Origin: Arthrobacter silvisoli
GTDB taxonomy: Bacteria > Actinomycetota > Actinomycetes > Actinomycetales > Micrococcaceae
DNA length: 64,000 bases
Direction of reading: 5' to 3'
Assembly: GCF_003369445.1 (NCBI RefSeq)
Contig: NZ_QRCU01000026.1
Span: 88,730-152,729, forward strand
Part shown: positions 9,176 through 17,676 of the stretch, piece after piece
Numbering within the stretch: position 1 is the stretch's first letter
Layout of the letters: every line of letters starts with the position of its first letter
The notes under the pieces: generated by a model
What the model was told of the DNA's origin: nothing
Databases searched by the model: none
The model's input: the letters and a program-made list of their open reading frames with translations, nothing else
Program-made: the position numbers and the translations under genes

Positions 9176-9904
9176 TCAGATGACCCCGGTGGACCCTAGC
9201 AGGCTGCCCAGGCTGAACGTTGCCGCCAGGGCAAGCGCGCCGCCGACCACCACGCGGACTGCGGCCCGTGTCCTGGAACTGCCGCCGATCCAGGCGCCCA
9301 GCGCCCCGGTCAGAGCCAGCGCCACCAGCACGGACACGAAGGTCAGGGGCACCCGCAGCGCCGGTGGCGGCAGCAGGATCGAAAGCAGGGGCAGGAGCGC
9401 GCCAAGGGTGAAGGCGATGGCGGACGCGAAGGCAGCGTGCCACGCGCTCACGATGCCGTCCTCGTCGATGTTCAGTTCGGCGGACAGATGGGCCGCCAGC
9501 GCATTGTGGGCCGTCAGTTCCTTCGCCACGGTCCAGGCTGTGCCGGAGCTGAGGCCCTTGGATTCGTAAATGGCGGCGAGCTCGGCCAGTTCCTCCTCGG
9601 GTTGTTCCTCGAGTTCGCGGCGCTCCTTTTCGATCAGGGCTTTCTGGCTGTCGCTTTGGCTGCTGACGGACACGTACTCGCCCAACGCCATGGACACCGC
9701 CCCACCTAGGGCGCCGGCCGCGCCAGCCGCCAGGATCGCGCCCGTGTTGGTGGTGGCACCGGCCACGCCCACCACGATTGCCGCCACGGAGACAATCCCG
9801 TCGTTGGCCCCGAGCACACCTGCACGGAGCCAGTTCAGGCGTTGGGCGATGTCGTTGTCGTGCGGTTCGCGGTCGTGGCGCGCGGACCTTTCGGTGGATG
9901 CCAT
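9176..9904 (-). CDS. VIT1/CCC1-family metal transporter
   Basis: 242 residues. The N-terminal segment NWLRAGVLGANDGIVSVAAI and the GAVSMALGEYVSVSSQSD motif are diagnostic of the vacuolar iron transporter (VIT1/CCC1) family. About five membrane segments flank a central cytoplasmic acidic helical region (KALIEKERRELEEQPEEEL) that in homologues binds metals. In bacteria these proteins are thought to move Fe2+ or Mn2+ out of the cytoplasm. Stands alone between the kinase and the DUF4439 gene, both on the same strand. Confidence 0.92.
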   Translation of the reverse strand: MASTERSARHDREPHDNDIAQRLNWLRAGVLGANDGIVSVAAIVVGVAGATTNTGAILAAGAAGALGGAVSMALGEYVSVSSQSDSQKALIEKERRELEEQPEEELAELAAIYESKGLSSGTAWTVAKELTAHNALAAHLSAELNIDEDGIVSAWHAAFASAIAFTLGALLPLLSILLPPPALRVPLTFVSVLVALALTGALGAWIGGSSRTRAAVRVVVGGALALAATFSLGSLLGSTGVI

Positions 9905-9955
9905 GGTTCAAGCCAAGCACTCCGCGGCAGCCGGCGCCAGCAAAGCAAGGCTGGC

Positions 9956-11041
9956 CTATCGCTCCGGAGCGGCGGTGCTTCCGGGCAGGGTCGGCAACGC
10001 TGCGGGGTCGACCGGCAGGCCGGGCAGGGCACCGGGGGATGTGCCCCAGGATTCCGTCCGGCGGGCGCCGCCCAGAAGTCCGGCGATTGCCCACTGCCGG
10101 GTTTCGCTGTCGGAGAGGGCCACCAGTTCGCCGTAGGCCGTGAGTGTGGCCGACTCTTGCTCTGCGAGTGCGGCGGAGGCATGTGCCGCGAAGCCCGCCG
10201 GCAGCCGGTACCCGGCTTCGCGCGGCGGCGGCTCGGTGCAGTGCTGCCGGGCCAGGGCTTCGGCCTCGCGCAGCAGATCCTGGTGGCGGGCGAGATCCGA
10301 AGCAGCCGTTTCTGCGGCGGATCCGTCGAGCCGGGCGAGGGCCACTTGATAGACGTAGACAGCCTTTTGTTCGGCACGCACGACGGCGGCAAGGGCCTCG
10401 CCGGGTCCCGCCGGCTCCGCTTCGGCCTCCGCCGTTGCTGACGCCGTCGCGCCCCCGCCGGCAGCGCAGGCAGGCGGAGCGGCAGGGGAGGAGGCCGCCG
10501 TCGACGCCAAAGACGGGCCGGCCGGTACGGGCAGTCCCCAGGCCGCGGCGAGCCGCGCCGCCTCAAGCACCTGGGCTGTTCCGACGGCGGCAAGCAGGCG
10601 GGCCGTGCCGCCGTCGCTGTTTCCGGCGTCGGCCAATCGCCGGGACGCGCTGCGGGAAAGCCCGGCAAGGAAGGAAGCCCTGGTAGGCGGGGTAGCGGAC
10701 GAGCCGGACGCGTCGGTGGACGGCGACGCCGGAGCCGGGGCCAGCAGCGCCCGTGCCTGGGTTTCCAGCAGGGTCACGGTGGCTCTCGGGCTGCCGGTGC
10801 CCGCTGCGTCTGCCAGCAGGGCGCGGGTTTCGGCGTAGGCTGCGGCCTTCGCGGTATCGGAAAACGGCGGCACGGGGGCAGGCCCGTCGTTGGCCGGCAG
10901 CAGCACAGCCCCGGTACCCACGACGAGGACTGCGAGCAAAGACACAAGTGCGGGCTTCACCCAGCCGTGGGGCCCCTGTTTTCCCGCAGGGCGCTCCGGA
11001 TTTTCCGCACTCTCGTCATTCACAACAGTCCATGGTGTCAC
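9956..11041 (-). CDS. Membrane-anchored DUF4439 (ferritin-like) protein
   Basis: 361 residues. One membrane segment near residues 28-48 is followed by an Ala/Pro-rich extracytoplasmic region and a C-terminal domain (about residues 215-330) with regularly spaced Glu/His in RAEQKAVYVYQVAL, RHQDLLREAEAL and LAEQESATLTAYGEL. This arrangement resembles ferritin-like DUF4439 helices. Whether a metal site exists is not established. The GTG at 11041 is the longest start; a second GTG at 11023 is possible and neither has a clear ribosome site. It is divergent from rimP. Confidence 0.75.
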   Translation of the reverse strand: MTPWTVVNDESAENPERPAGKQGPHGWVKPALVSLLAVLVVGTGAVLLPANDGPAPVPPFSDTAKAAAYAETRALLADAAGTGSPRATVTLLETQARALLAPAPASPSTDASGSSATPPTRASFLAGLSRSASRRLADAGNSDGGTARLLAAVGTAQVLEAARLAAAWGLPVPAGPSLASTAASSPAAPPACAAGGGATASATAEAEAEPAGPGEALAAVVRAEQKAVYVYQVALARLDGSAAETAASDLARHQDLLREAEALARQHCTEPPPREAGYRLPAGFAAHASAALAEQESATLTAYGELVALSDSETRQWAIAGLLGGARRTESWGTSPGALPGLPVDPAALPTLPGSTAAPER

Positions 11042-11137
11042 GGGCGGGGGCTGTCGGCGGAACCGTGGTGCACCACCCCGCCGTGAAACTCGATACCCTA
11101 GTACTCACAACAACATCGAACGGGAGGCGGCTGGCCA

Positions 11138-11746
11138 GTGAGTCATTCGGAAGCCAGGACTTCAACAGACCAGGCTGGAGCGCAAGCGGCAGCCGCCAGC
11201 AACCCCGAAGAAAGCAGGCTCAGGGCGCTGCTGGAACCTGTGGTCCAGGCCAGCCGGCTGTACCTTGAGGACGTCTCCGTCCAGGTGGCCGGTTCGCACC
11301 GCACGGTCCAGGTGGTCATCGACCTGCCGCAGGAGGAAACCGGCGGCGTGGGCCTTGACGTCATCGCCGAAATCTCCAGGGCCCTGTCCGACGTGCTGGA
11401 CAACGACCCGCACGACGACGGCCGGCCGTACGACCTCGAAGTCTCCTCCCCGGGCGTCTCCCGCCCGCTGACCGAACCCCGCCACTGGCACCGGGCCCGC
11501 GGCCGCATGGTCAAGGTCAACGTCATCCAGGGCGAAAACCTTACCGGGAGGATCCAGTCCGTCGACGACGACGGCGTGACCCTGATCCCGGAACTCGAGG
11601 TCAAGAAGGGGATGAAGCCCAAGCAGGGCGACCCCATCAAGCTTCCCTTCGACAGGATCCGCCAAGGAAAAGTCGAAATTGAATTCAGCCACCTCGACGA
11701 GGCCGGGCTGGCAGACGAGTACAACGGACCTTCCGAGGAGGCCTAA
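11138..11746 (+). CDS. rimP: Ribosome maturation factor RimP
   Basis: 202 residues; needed for 30S subunit maturation. The N-terminal domain includes [19 protein letters not shown] and VVIDLP, and the conserved junction [20 protein letters not shown] leads to the SH3-like C-terminal domain ([13 protein letters not shown]). Start GTG 11138 has GGGAGG (11122-11127) upstream. A -10 candidate TACCCT at 11094-11099 would give a leader of about 30 bases. First gene of the rimP-nusA block; its TAA overlaps the nusA ATG by one base. Confidence 0.96.
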   Translation: MSHSEARTSTDQAGAQAAAASNPEESRLRALLEPVVQASRLYLEDVSVQVAGSHRTVQVVIDLPQEETGGVGLDVIAEISRALSDVLDNDPHDDGRPYDLEVSSPGVSRPLTEPRHWHRARGRMVKVNVIQGENLTGRIQSVDDDGVTLIPELEVKKGMKPKQGDPIKLPFDRIRQGKVEIEFSHLDEAGLADEYNGPSEEA

Positions 11747-12726
11747 TGGATATTGACATGAGTGCGTTGAGGCTCCTGGAGCGTGAGCGCGAAATCCCGC
11801 TGGACCTCCTGATCCCCACCATCGAGCAGGCGCTCCTGGTGGCTTACCACAAGACGCCGGGCGCTTACGAAAAGGCCCGCGCCGAACTTGACCGCAAGAG
11901 CGGCCACGTGACCATCTGGGCCACCGAGTTCAACGACGACGGCGAAGCCGTCGGCGAGTTCGAGGACACCCCGGACGGTTTCGGCCGGATCGCGGCCAGC
12001 ACCGCACGGCAGATCATCCTGCAGCGCCTGCGCGACGTCGAGGACGACAACGTCCTGGGCGAATTCAAGGGCCGCGAAGGCGAACTGGTGGCAGGCCTGA
12101 TCCAGCAGGGCAACAACCCGCACATGATCCAGGTCAACCTCGGCAGCGTCGAGGCCCTCCTGCCCCCGCCCGAGCAGGTCCCCGGCGAGAAGTACACCCA
12201 CGGCAGCCGCCTGCGCGCCTACGTGGTGGACGTACACCGTGGTGCCAAGGGCCCCTCGATCACCTTGTCCCGTTCGCACCCCGGCTTGGTCCGGAAGCTC
12301 TTCGAACTCGAAGTGCCGGAGATCGCTGACCGCTCGGTCGAGATCGTGGCCCTGGCCCGCGAAGCAGGCCACCGGACCAAGATGGCCGTCAAGGCCAACG
12401 CTGCCGGCATCAACGCTAAGGGTGCCTGCATCGGTGAAATGGGTTCCCGCGTGCGCGCCGTCATGACCGAACTGAACGACGAAAAGATCGACATCGTCGA
12501 CTTCAGCGACGACCCGGCTACCTTCATTGCCAACTCGCTGTCGCCGTCGCGTGTGAATTCCGTCACCATCATCGACGAGTCCACCCGCTCCGCCCGCGTG
12601 GTGGTTCCGGACTACCAGCTGTCGCTCGCGATCGGCAAGGAAGGGCAGAACGCCCGCCTCGCGGCAAAGTTGACCGGCTGGCGCATCGATATTGTCTCCG
12701 ACGCCGCGCAAGGCCAGGGCCACTAG
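11746..12726 (+). CDS. nusA: Transcription termination/antitermination factor NusA
   Basis: 326 residues, the short actinobacterial form without the C-terminal acidic repeats of E. coli. The order is an N-terminal RNA-polymerase-binding domain (about 1-125), an S1 domain (about 130-200, [15 protein letters not shown]) and two KH domains ([11 protein letters not shown]...[34 protein letters not shown]). It binds RNA polymerase and nascent RNA. The ATG overlaps the rimP TAA, and GAGGAGG lies 4-5 bases upstream, so translation is coupled. Confidence 0.97.
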   Translation: MDIDMSALRLLEREREIPLDLLIPTIEQALLVAYHKTPGAYEKARAELDRKSGHVTIWATEFNDDGEAVGEFEDTPDGFGRIAASTARQIILQRLRDVEDDNVLGEFKGREGELVAGLIQQGNNPHMIQVNLGSVEALLPPPEQVPGEKYTHGSRLRAYVVDVHRGAKGPSITLSRSHPGLVRKLFELEVPEIADRSVEIVALAREAGHRTKMAVKANAAGINAKGACIGEMGSRVRAVMTELNDEKIDIVDFSDDPATFIANSLSPSRVNSVTIIDESTRSARVVVPDYQLSLAIGKEGQNARLAAKLTGWRIDIVSDAAQGQGH

Positions 12727-12793
12727 CCCGCCTGCGGGCCCCGGAGGCCTGGCCGTGCCGTGCCCGGATTCGGCGGCCGGGCGCCCGGGGGAC

Positions 12794-12823
12794 TAGACTG
12801 GTTGGAGCCGGACTTGCGTCCGG
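12794..12823 (+). promoter_or_regulatory. Candidate internal promoter and leader hairpin before ylxR-infB
   Basis: TAGACT at 12794-12799 fits a -10 element; a small perfect hairpin (CCGGAC-TTGC-GTCCGG, 12808-12823) follows at the expected transcript start. This would allow ylxR and infB expression separate from nusA, with a leader of about 150 bases. Confidence 0.35.
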
Positions 12824-12953
12824 TATCCGTTTTCCATGGCGCTGCAGTGAATTGCGTTTATTTGCGCTGCCTCGTTCTACGGGGCGGCATGCCCTCCGGG
12901 GCGGTGCGGCGGCGGGAAGCAGGAACGAAGAAGGACGGGTTAGGACACTGAGG

Positions 12954-13307
12954 ATGGTTGAACACCCAGTGGCCGCACCCCTCTCACGCGGGCACCAGCC
13001 CGAACGGACCTGCATCGGATGCCGGAAACGCGGAGCCCGGAACGAGCTGATCCGGCTTGTCGCCGAAGGCGGCGGGTCACCCGTCGTCCTGGTGGATGAA
13101 CGACGCCGGATGGCTGGCCGGGGTGCGTGGCTGCACCCCAGCGGCAACTGCCTCCTGTTGGCAAGCAAACGGCGCGCCTTCGCCCGGGCCCTCGCGGGCG
13201 CAAGCGACACGGCCGCCGTCGAACGCTATCTCGCAGGCATGCCACCCGCGGAGGCTCCGGCCGACGCGGAACAACCGTCCAAACCTGAAAGCGGGTCAGA
13301 AAACTGA
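12954..13307 (+). CDS. ylxR: YlxR-family RNA-binding protein (DUF448)
   Basis: 117 residues. The conserved YlxR motifs RTCIGCRKRGARNELIRLV and GRGAWLHPSGNCL are present; the positively charged fold is related to RNA-binding proteins and in other bacteria modulates transcription and RNase P. The frame is open further upstream but homology starts only after MVEHPVAAPLSRG, so ATG 12954 is chosen. It sits between nusA and infB as in most Gram-positives. Its TGA overlaps the first of four mini-ORFs (see 13307-13417). Confidence 0.93.
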   Translation: MVEHPVAAPLSRGHQPERTCIGCRKRGARNELIRLVAEGGGSPVVLVDERRRMAGRGAWLHPSGNCLLLASKRRAFARALAGASDTAAVERYLAGMPPAEAPADAEQPSKPESGSEN

Positions 13308-13417
13308 TGGAAACCCGATGAGTTCCCAGCGATGAGTACGCAACGATGACAACTTTGTTGCGCTCTGCACAGGGCCTTCCAGCTGCGTCCGCAGCGGAGG
13401 CCCGCAGTAAGAAGTAG
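13307..13417 (+). other. Chain of four overlapping mini-ORFs between ylxR and infB
   Basis: The ylxR stop (TGA 13305-13307) overlaps an ATG at 13307. From there four mini-ORFs follow, each start overlapping the previous stop as ATGA: METR (13307-13321), MSSQR (13318-13335), MSTQR (13332-13349), and a 23-residue ORF starting MTTLLRSAQG and ending EARSKK (13346-13417). The 14-bp tandem repeat CGATGAGTnCnCAn (13317-13344) creates the frame shifts. Expression is unproven; no separate ribosome sites are evident. Confidence 0.45.
13372..13403 (+). promoter_or_regulatory. Bulged hairpin upstream of infB
   Basis: GC-rich stem (inner GCTGCG/CGCAGC, outer GGGCC/GGCCC with small bulges) inside the fourth mini-ORF and ending about 55 bases before the infB start. 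Translation through the mini-ORF would open it, so it could link ylxR and infB translation. No T-run follows. Confidence 0.35.
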
Positions 13418-13459
13418 ACGGTTCGTGCCTGGCTCGGTGCGGACCGAGACAGGAGAAAA

Positions 13460-16282
13460 GTGGCCAAGTACCGCGTCCACGAGCTCGCGAAAGAGCTCGG
13501 AATCACCTCCAAGGAAGCAGTGACCAAACTGCAGGAACTGGGCGAATTCGTCCGTTCCGCTTCCTCCACCATCGAGGCTCCCGTTGTGCGGAAGCTTCGC
13601 AACGCCTACCCGGGTGCCGGCTCCGCCAAGGCGGACGCCCCGGCAGCTCCCGCGGCCCCCGCCGCCCCGAAGGTTCCGGCCGCTGCCGCCGCCCCGGCAG
13701 CTCCCGCTGCCTCGCGCCCCGGTCCGGTCCCGGGCCCGGCTGCACCCAAGGCTCCCGCTCCGGCGGCCCCTGCTGCTCCGGCCGCGTCCGCTGCGGCTCC
13801 GGCCGGCCCCGCAGCCGCCAAGCCCGGCGCACGTCCGGCACCGCGCAGCGAGGCTCCGGCACGCCCGGGCCAGGCTCCGCGACCCGGCGGCCCCCGTCCG
13901 GGCAACAACCCCTTCGCAACGTCCCAGGGCATGCCCCGTGGCCGTGGTGAAGGCGAGCGCGCTCCGCGCCCGGGTAACAACCCCTTTGCAACCTCCCAGG
14001 GCATGCCGCGTCCGGGCGGCGCACGCACCGAAGGCGAACGCCCCGGTGGTCCGCGTCCCGCAGCAGGTGCCGGCGGTCCCCGTCCGGCAGCCGGTGCAGG
14101 CGGACCCCGCCCCGGCGCTCCGCGTCCGGGTGCCCCGCGCCCCGGCGCACCGCGTCCCGGCGGCCCGCGCCCGACCCCGGGCATGATGCCCAACCGCACT
14201 GAACGTCCGGCGCCCGGCGCAGGCCGTCCGGGCGGTGCCGGACGTCCCGGCGGTCCCGGCCGTCCGGGCGGTGCTCCCGGCACCGGTGGCGGCGGAGCCC
14301 CCGCAGGCGGCGGCTTCGGCAAGGGCGGCCGCGGCCGTGGCGGCACCCAGGGTGCCTTCGGCAAGGGCGGCGCAGGCCGTGGCAAGCAGCGCAAGTCGAA
14401 GCGTGCAAAGCGCCAGGAACTGGAGCAGATGAGTGCTCCGTCCCTGGGCGGCGTTTCGGTGCCCCGTGGCGACGGCAGCACTGTTGTCCGCCTCCGCCGT
14501 GGCTCCTCCATCACGGACTTCGCCGACAAGATCGAGGCAAACCCCGCTGCGCTGGTGACCGTGCTGTTCCACCTTGGTGAAATGGCCACCGCCACGCAGT
14601 CCCTTGACGAGGACACCTTTGCCCTGCTGGGCGAGGAACTGGGCTACAAGGTCCAGGTCGTGTCCCCGGAAGACGAAGAGCGCGAGCTCCTCGACTCCTT
14701 CGACATCGACCTCGAAGCCGAACTCGAAGCAGAAGGCGACGACGTCCTCGAACCGCGTCCCCCGGTTGTCACTGTCATGGGCCACGTCGACCACGGTAAG
14801 ACCCGCCTCCTCGACGCCATCCGCAAGACCAACGTGGTGGCCGGCGAACACGGCGGCATCACCCAGCACATCGGTGCCTACCAGATCAGCCACATGCACG
14901 AAGGCACTCCGCGGGACATCACCTTCATCGACACCCCCGGTCACGAAGCGTTCACCGCCATGCGTGCCCGTGGTGCCAAGGTCACCGACATCGCGATCCT
15001 GGTGGTCGCAGCCGACGACGGCGTCATGCCGCAGACGGTCGAAGCGCTCAACCACGCCCAGGCTGCCAACGTGCCGATCGTCGTCGCAGTCAACAAGATC
15101 GACAAGGAAGGCGCCAACCCGGACAAGGTCAAGGGCCAGCTCACCGAGTACGGCCTGGTTCCCGAAGAATACGGTGGCGACACCATGTTCGTTGAGGTCT
15201 CTGCCCGTCAGAACCTCAACATCGAGGACCTCATCGACGCTGTCCTTCTCACCGCGGACGCCGCGCTCGACCTGCGCGCCAACCCGGACAAGGACGCACG
15301 AGGCATCGCGATCGAAGCCAACCTGGACAAGGGCCGCGGTTCCGTGGCCACCGTCCTGGTGCAGTCCGGCACCCTGGCCGTCGGTGACACCATCGTCGCC
15401 GGCACCGCCCACGGCCGCGTCCGTGCCATGTTCGACGAGGACGGCAACGCCCTGGACATCGCACTGCCGTCCCGCCCGGTCCAGGTCCTCGGCCTGTCCA
15501 ACGTGCCGCGCGCCGGTGACACCTTCCTGGTGACCCCGGACGAGCGCACGGCCCGCCAGATCGCCGAAAAGCGTGAAGCCGCCGACCGCAACGCCGCCCT
15601 GGCCAAGCGCCGCAAGCGCATCAGCCTGGAAGACTTCGACAAGGCCGTGGCCGAAGGCAAGATCGACACCCTCAACCTCATCCTCAAGGGTGACGTCTCC
15701 GGTGCCGTGGAAGCCCTCGAAGACGCCCTGCTCAAGATCGATGTGGGCGACGAAGACGTGCAGCTGCGCGTCATCCACCGCGGCGTGGGTGCCATCACCC
15801 AGAACGACGTCAACCTCGCCACCGTGGACAACGCCATCATCATCGGCTTCAACGTCAAGCCGGCCGAGCGCGTTGCCGAACTGGCCGACCGTGAAGGCGT
15901 GGACATGCGCTTCTACTCGGTCATCTACGCGGCGATCGATGACATCGAGCTCGCTCTCAAGGGCATGCTCAAGCCGGAGTACGAAGAGTTCCAGCTGGGC
16001 ACCGCCGAGGTCCGCGAAGTCTTCCGTTCCTCCAAGTTCGGAAACATCGCCGGCTCGATCGTCCGTTCCGGCATCATCCGCCGCAACACCAAGGCCCGCG
16101 TCCTGCGCGACGGCAAGGTCATCGGAGAGAACCTCTCCGTCGACTCGCTCAAGCGCTTCAAGGACGACGCGACCGAGGTCCGCGAAGGCTTCGAATGTGG
16201 TATCGGCCTGGGGTCCTACAACGACCTCACCGAAGGCGACATCATCGAGACCTTCGAGATGCGCGAGAAGCCGCGCGTCTAG
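13460..16282 (+). CDS. infB: Translation initiation factor IF-2
   Basis: 940 residues. An N-terminal IF2N module (about 1-55) is followed by an Ala/Pro/Gly/Arg-rich disordered region (about 55-310), a second IF2N module (about 340-410), then the GTPase core with G1 GHVDHGKT (441-448), [12 protein letters not shown] and the C-terminal EF-Tu-like domains that bind fMet-tRNA. The disordered part has two copies of a [13 protein letters not shown] segment and GPRPAAGAG / GAPRP repeats. Start GTG 13460 has AGGAGA five bases upstream. Long N-terminal IF2 extensions are usual in actinobacteria. Confidence 0.97.
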   Translation: MAKYRVHELAKELGITSKEAVTKLQELGEFVRSASSTIEAPVVRKLRNAYPGAGSAKADAPAAPAAPAAPKVPAAAAAPAAPAASRPGPVPGPAAPKAPAPAAPAAPAASAAAPAGPAAAKPGARPAPRSEAPARPGQAPRPGGPRPGNNPFATSQGMPRGRGEGERAPRPGNNPFATSQGMPRPGGARTEGERPGGPRPAAGAGGPRPAAGAGGPRPGAPRPGAPRPGAPRPGGPRPTPGMMPNRTERPAPGAGRPGGAGRPGGPGRPGGAPGTGGGGAPAGGGFGKGGRGRGGTQGAFGKGGAGRGKQRKSKRAKRQELEQMSAPSLGGVSVPRGDGSTVVRLRRGSSITDFADKIEANPAALVTVLFHLGEMATATQSLDEDTFALLGEELGYKVQVVSPEDEERELLDSFDIDLEAELEAEGDDVLEPRPPVVTVMGHVDHGKTRLLDAIRKTNVVAGEHGGITQHIGAYQISHMHEGTPRDITFIDTPGHEAFTAMRARGAKVTDIAILVVAADDGVMPQTVEALNHAQAANVPIVVAVNKIDKEGANPDKVKGQLTEYGLVPEEYGGDTMFVEVSARQNLNIEDLIDAVLLTADAALDLRANPDKDARGIAIEANLDKGRGSVATVLVQSGTLAVGDTIVAGTAHGRVRAMFDEDGNALDIALPSRPVQVLGLSNVPRAGDTFLVTPDERTARQIAEKREAADRNAALAKRRKRISLEDFDKAVAEGKIDTLNLILKGDVSGAVEALEDALLKIDVGDEDVQLRVIHRGVGAITQNDVNLATVDNAIIIGFNVKPAERVAELADREGVDMRFYSVIYAAIDDIELALKGMLKPEYEEFQLGTAEVREVFRSSKFGNIAGSIVRSGIIRRNTKARVLRDGKVIGENLSVDSLKRFKDDATEVREGFECGIGLGSYNDLTEGDIIETFEMREKPRV

Positions 16283-16316
16283 ATAGTCCAATGGCCGGGG
16301 CCTCACCTGCCGCTGC

Positions 16317-16419
16317 GGCGGCAAGGGGGCCCCGCCCCTTCGCTGGGCGGCTGACGTCTTACGACGTCGGCCGCCCAGCTTCGGCAGGCCCAATGCCACT
16401 CCGGGGCCCCCTTGCCGCC
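16317..16419. repeat. Nested inverted repeat between infB and rbfA
   Basis: Outer arms of 18 bp are perfect (16317-16334 and 16402-16419, core GGCAAGGGGGCCCCG). Inside is a second 17-bp stem (16342-16358 / 16363-16379, starting GCTGGGCGGC) with a TTAC loop and one G:U pair. The element is 103 bp and begins 35 bp after infB. It could act as a terminator or RNA-processing site, or be a REP/MITE-like repeat; there is no T-run and no second copy in the window. Confidence 0.7.
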
Positions 16420-16539
16420 TCCGCGGCTTGAGCTTCCGGCGGTCCGTCATAGACTCGCCAGAGACGGGTGGCATCCTGCATAACCCAAGTACGTCAGCCG
16501 CCCGTCGCCGTCGTACCCCAGATTTTCTTAGGAGTGGAA

Positions 16540-17049
16540 ATGGCTGATCCGGCACGTGCTGCGAAATTGGCGCAGCGGATTAAGGTTGTTGTTGCCGAGG
16601 CGTTGGGCCGGCGGGTCAAGGATCCCCGCGTGGAGTCCATCACCATCACGGATGCCCGGGTCACCAACGATCTCCAGCACGCCACCGTGTACTACACCGT
16701 CTTCGGTGACGATGCCGCCCACGCCGATGCCGCCAAGGCACTCGAAAAGGCCAAGGGCGTGCTCCGGCAGGAAGTGGGCCGCAACATCACCGTGCGCCTG
16801 ACCCCCACCCTCGAGTTCGTCCCGGACATGGTACCCGTCAATGCCTCCAACCTGGAGGAACTGCTGCGCACCGCCAAGCAGCGTGATGCCGAGGTGGCCG
16901 CCCTTGCCGCCGGTGCCACGCACGCCGGTGACGCCGACCCCTACAAGAGCGACGCGCCCCGCGATGAAGACATCGACGAGGACGACTTCGACGAAGAGGA
17001 CATCGACCTGAGGGACGACGAGGACATCGACGAAGACAGCGGCCGCTGA
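16540..17049 (+). CDS. rbfA: 30S ribosome-binding factor RbfA
   Basis: 169 residues. The KH-type core (about 1-115) contains ARAAKLAQRIKVVVAEALGRR, DPRVESITITDARVTNDL and the LTPTLEFVPD segment of the family; it binds 16S rRNA helix 1 during cold-sensitive 30S maturation. The start ATG 16540 has TAGGAG upstream (16529-16534); longer open frame upstream lacks homology. Unusual is an acidic tail of about 40 residues with repeated DEDIDEDDFDEEDID-type sequence. A -10 candidate TAGACT at about 16451-16456 could give it its own promoter after the infB inverted repeat. Confidence 0.95.
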   Translation: MADPARAAKLAQRIKVVVAEALGRRVKDPRVESITITDARVTNDLQHATVYYTVFGDDAAHADAAKALEKAKGVLRQEVGRNITVRLTPTLEFVPDMVPVNASNLEELLRTAKQRDAEVAALAAGATHAGDADPYKSDAPRDEDIDEDDFDEEDIDLRDDEDIDEDSGR

Positions 17050-17066
17050 CGGCCCAGCATCACGGC

Positions 17067-17128
17067 AAAAGCCGGACCAGCCCGGGTTTCTGTTTGAGGC
17101 GGAACAGCCGGGAGCGGGTCCGGCTTTT
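17067..17128 (+). terminator. Terminator after rbfA
   Basis: Arms AAAAGCCGGACC (17067-17078) and GGTCCGGCTTTT (17117-17128) pair over 12 bp with a 38-base loop that itself can pair partly; the right arm ends in TTTT. Flanking A/T runs would make it work in both directions. Confidence 0.6.
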
Positions 17129-17185
17129 CTGCACCCGAAAGGCCGGTCCGCTCCAAATGGCCGGCGTGCTGGCTAAGATCGGAGC

Positions 17186-17662
17186 ATGACTGCGGACCCT
17201 GATCCCGGACGCTACCTGGAACACGCCATCCGGCTCGCCGTGCAGAACGTCGACGAGGGCGGCGGGCCGTTCGGCGCCGTCGTGGTCACCATCGACGGAG
17301 CCGTCCACGAAGGCAGCAACCGGGTCACCCGCGACAACGACCCCACGGCCCACGCCGAGGTGGTGGCCATCCGCCGGGCGGCCGCGGCCAGCGGCACCTT
17401 CGACCTCAGCGGTGCCGTCCTCTATGCCAGCTGCGAACCCTGCCCGTTGTGCCTCTCTGCTGCCCTGTGGGGCAGGATCGAGCGGGTCTATTTCGCCGCG
17501 GACCGGCACGGTGCCGCCCGGGCCGGGTTCGACGACGCCGTGTTCTATGAATACTTCGACGGCGGCCGCCCGGAGCTGTTGCCCGTGCAACACACCGAGG
17601 TCGACGGCGCCGAGGATCCTTTCGACGCCTGGCGCCATAACGAGCACCGTACGGAGTACTAG
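17186..17662 (+). CDS. guaD: Guanine deaminase (cytidine/deoxycytidylate deaminase fold)
   Basis: 158 residues. The zinc motifs are H56-A-E58 and P-C86-P-L-C89. The GGGPFGAVVV, SNRVTRDNDPTAHAEV and C-terminal DAWRHNEHRTEY regions resemble the small Bacillus-type guanine deaminase (guanine to xanthine) better than tRNA adenosine deaminase, which lacks this domain-swapped tail. TAAGAT (17174-17179) is six bases before ATG, indicating a leaderless transcript after the rbfA terminator. It interrupts the usual rbfA-truB order. A related nucleoside-type deaminase cannot be excluded. Confidence 0.82.
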   Translation: MTADPDPGRYLEHAIRLAVQNVDEGGGPFGAVVVTIDGAVHEGSNRVTRDNDPTAHAEVVAIRRAAAASGTFDLSGAVLYASCEPCPLCLSAALWGRIERVYFAADRHGAARAGFDDAVFYEYFDGGRPELLPVQHTEVDGAEDPFDAWRHNEHRTEY

Positions 17663-17676
17663 ATATACTGGGAGGC

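Noticed and set aside
13900..14060. Repeats in infB that might look like a CRISPR array
   Set aside because: In frame, coding and irregularly spaced; no cas genes or constant repeats.
13226..16555. Very long minus-strand ORF opposite infB (1109 codons)
   Set aside because: Low-complexity Ala/Gly/Arg and Asp/Val-rich translation typical of the antisense frame of a high-GC gene; infB on the plus strand is certain.
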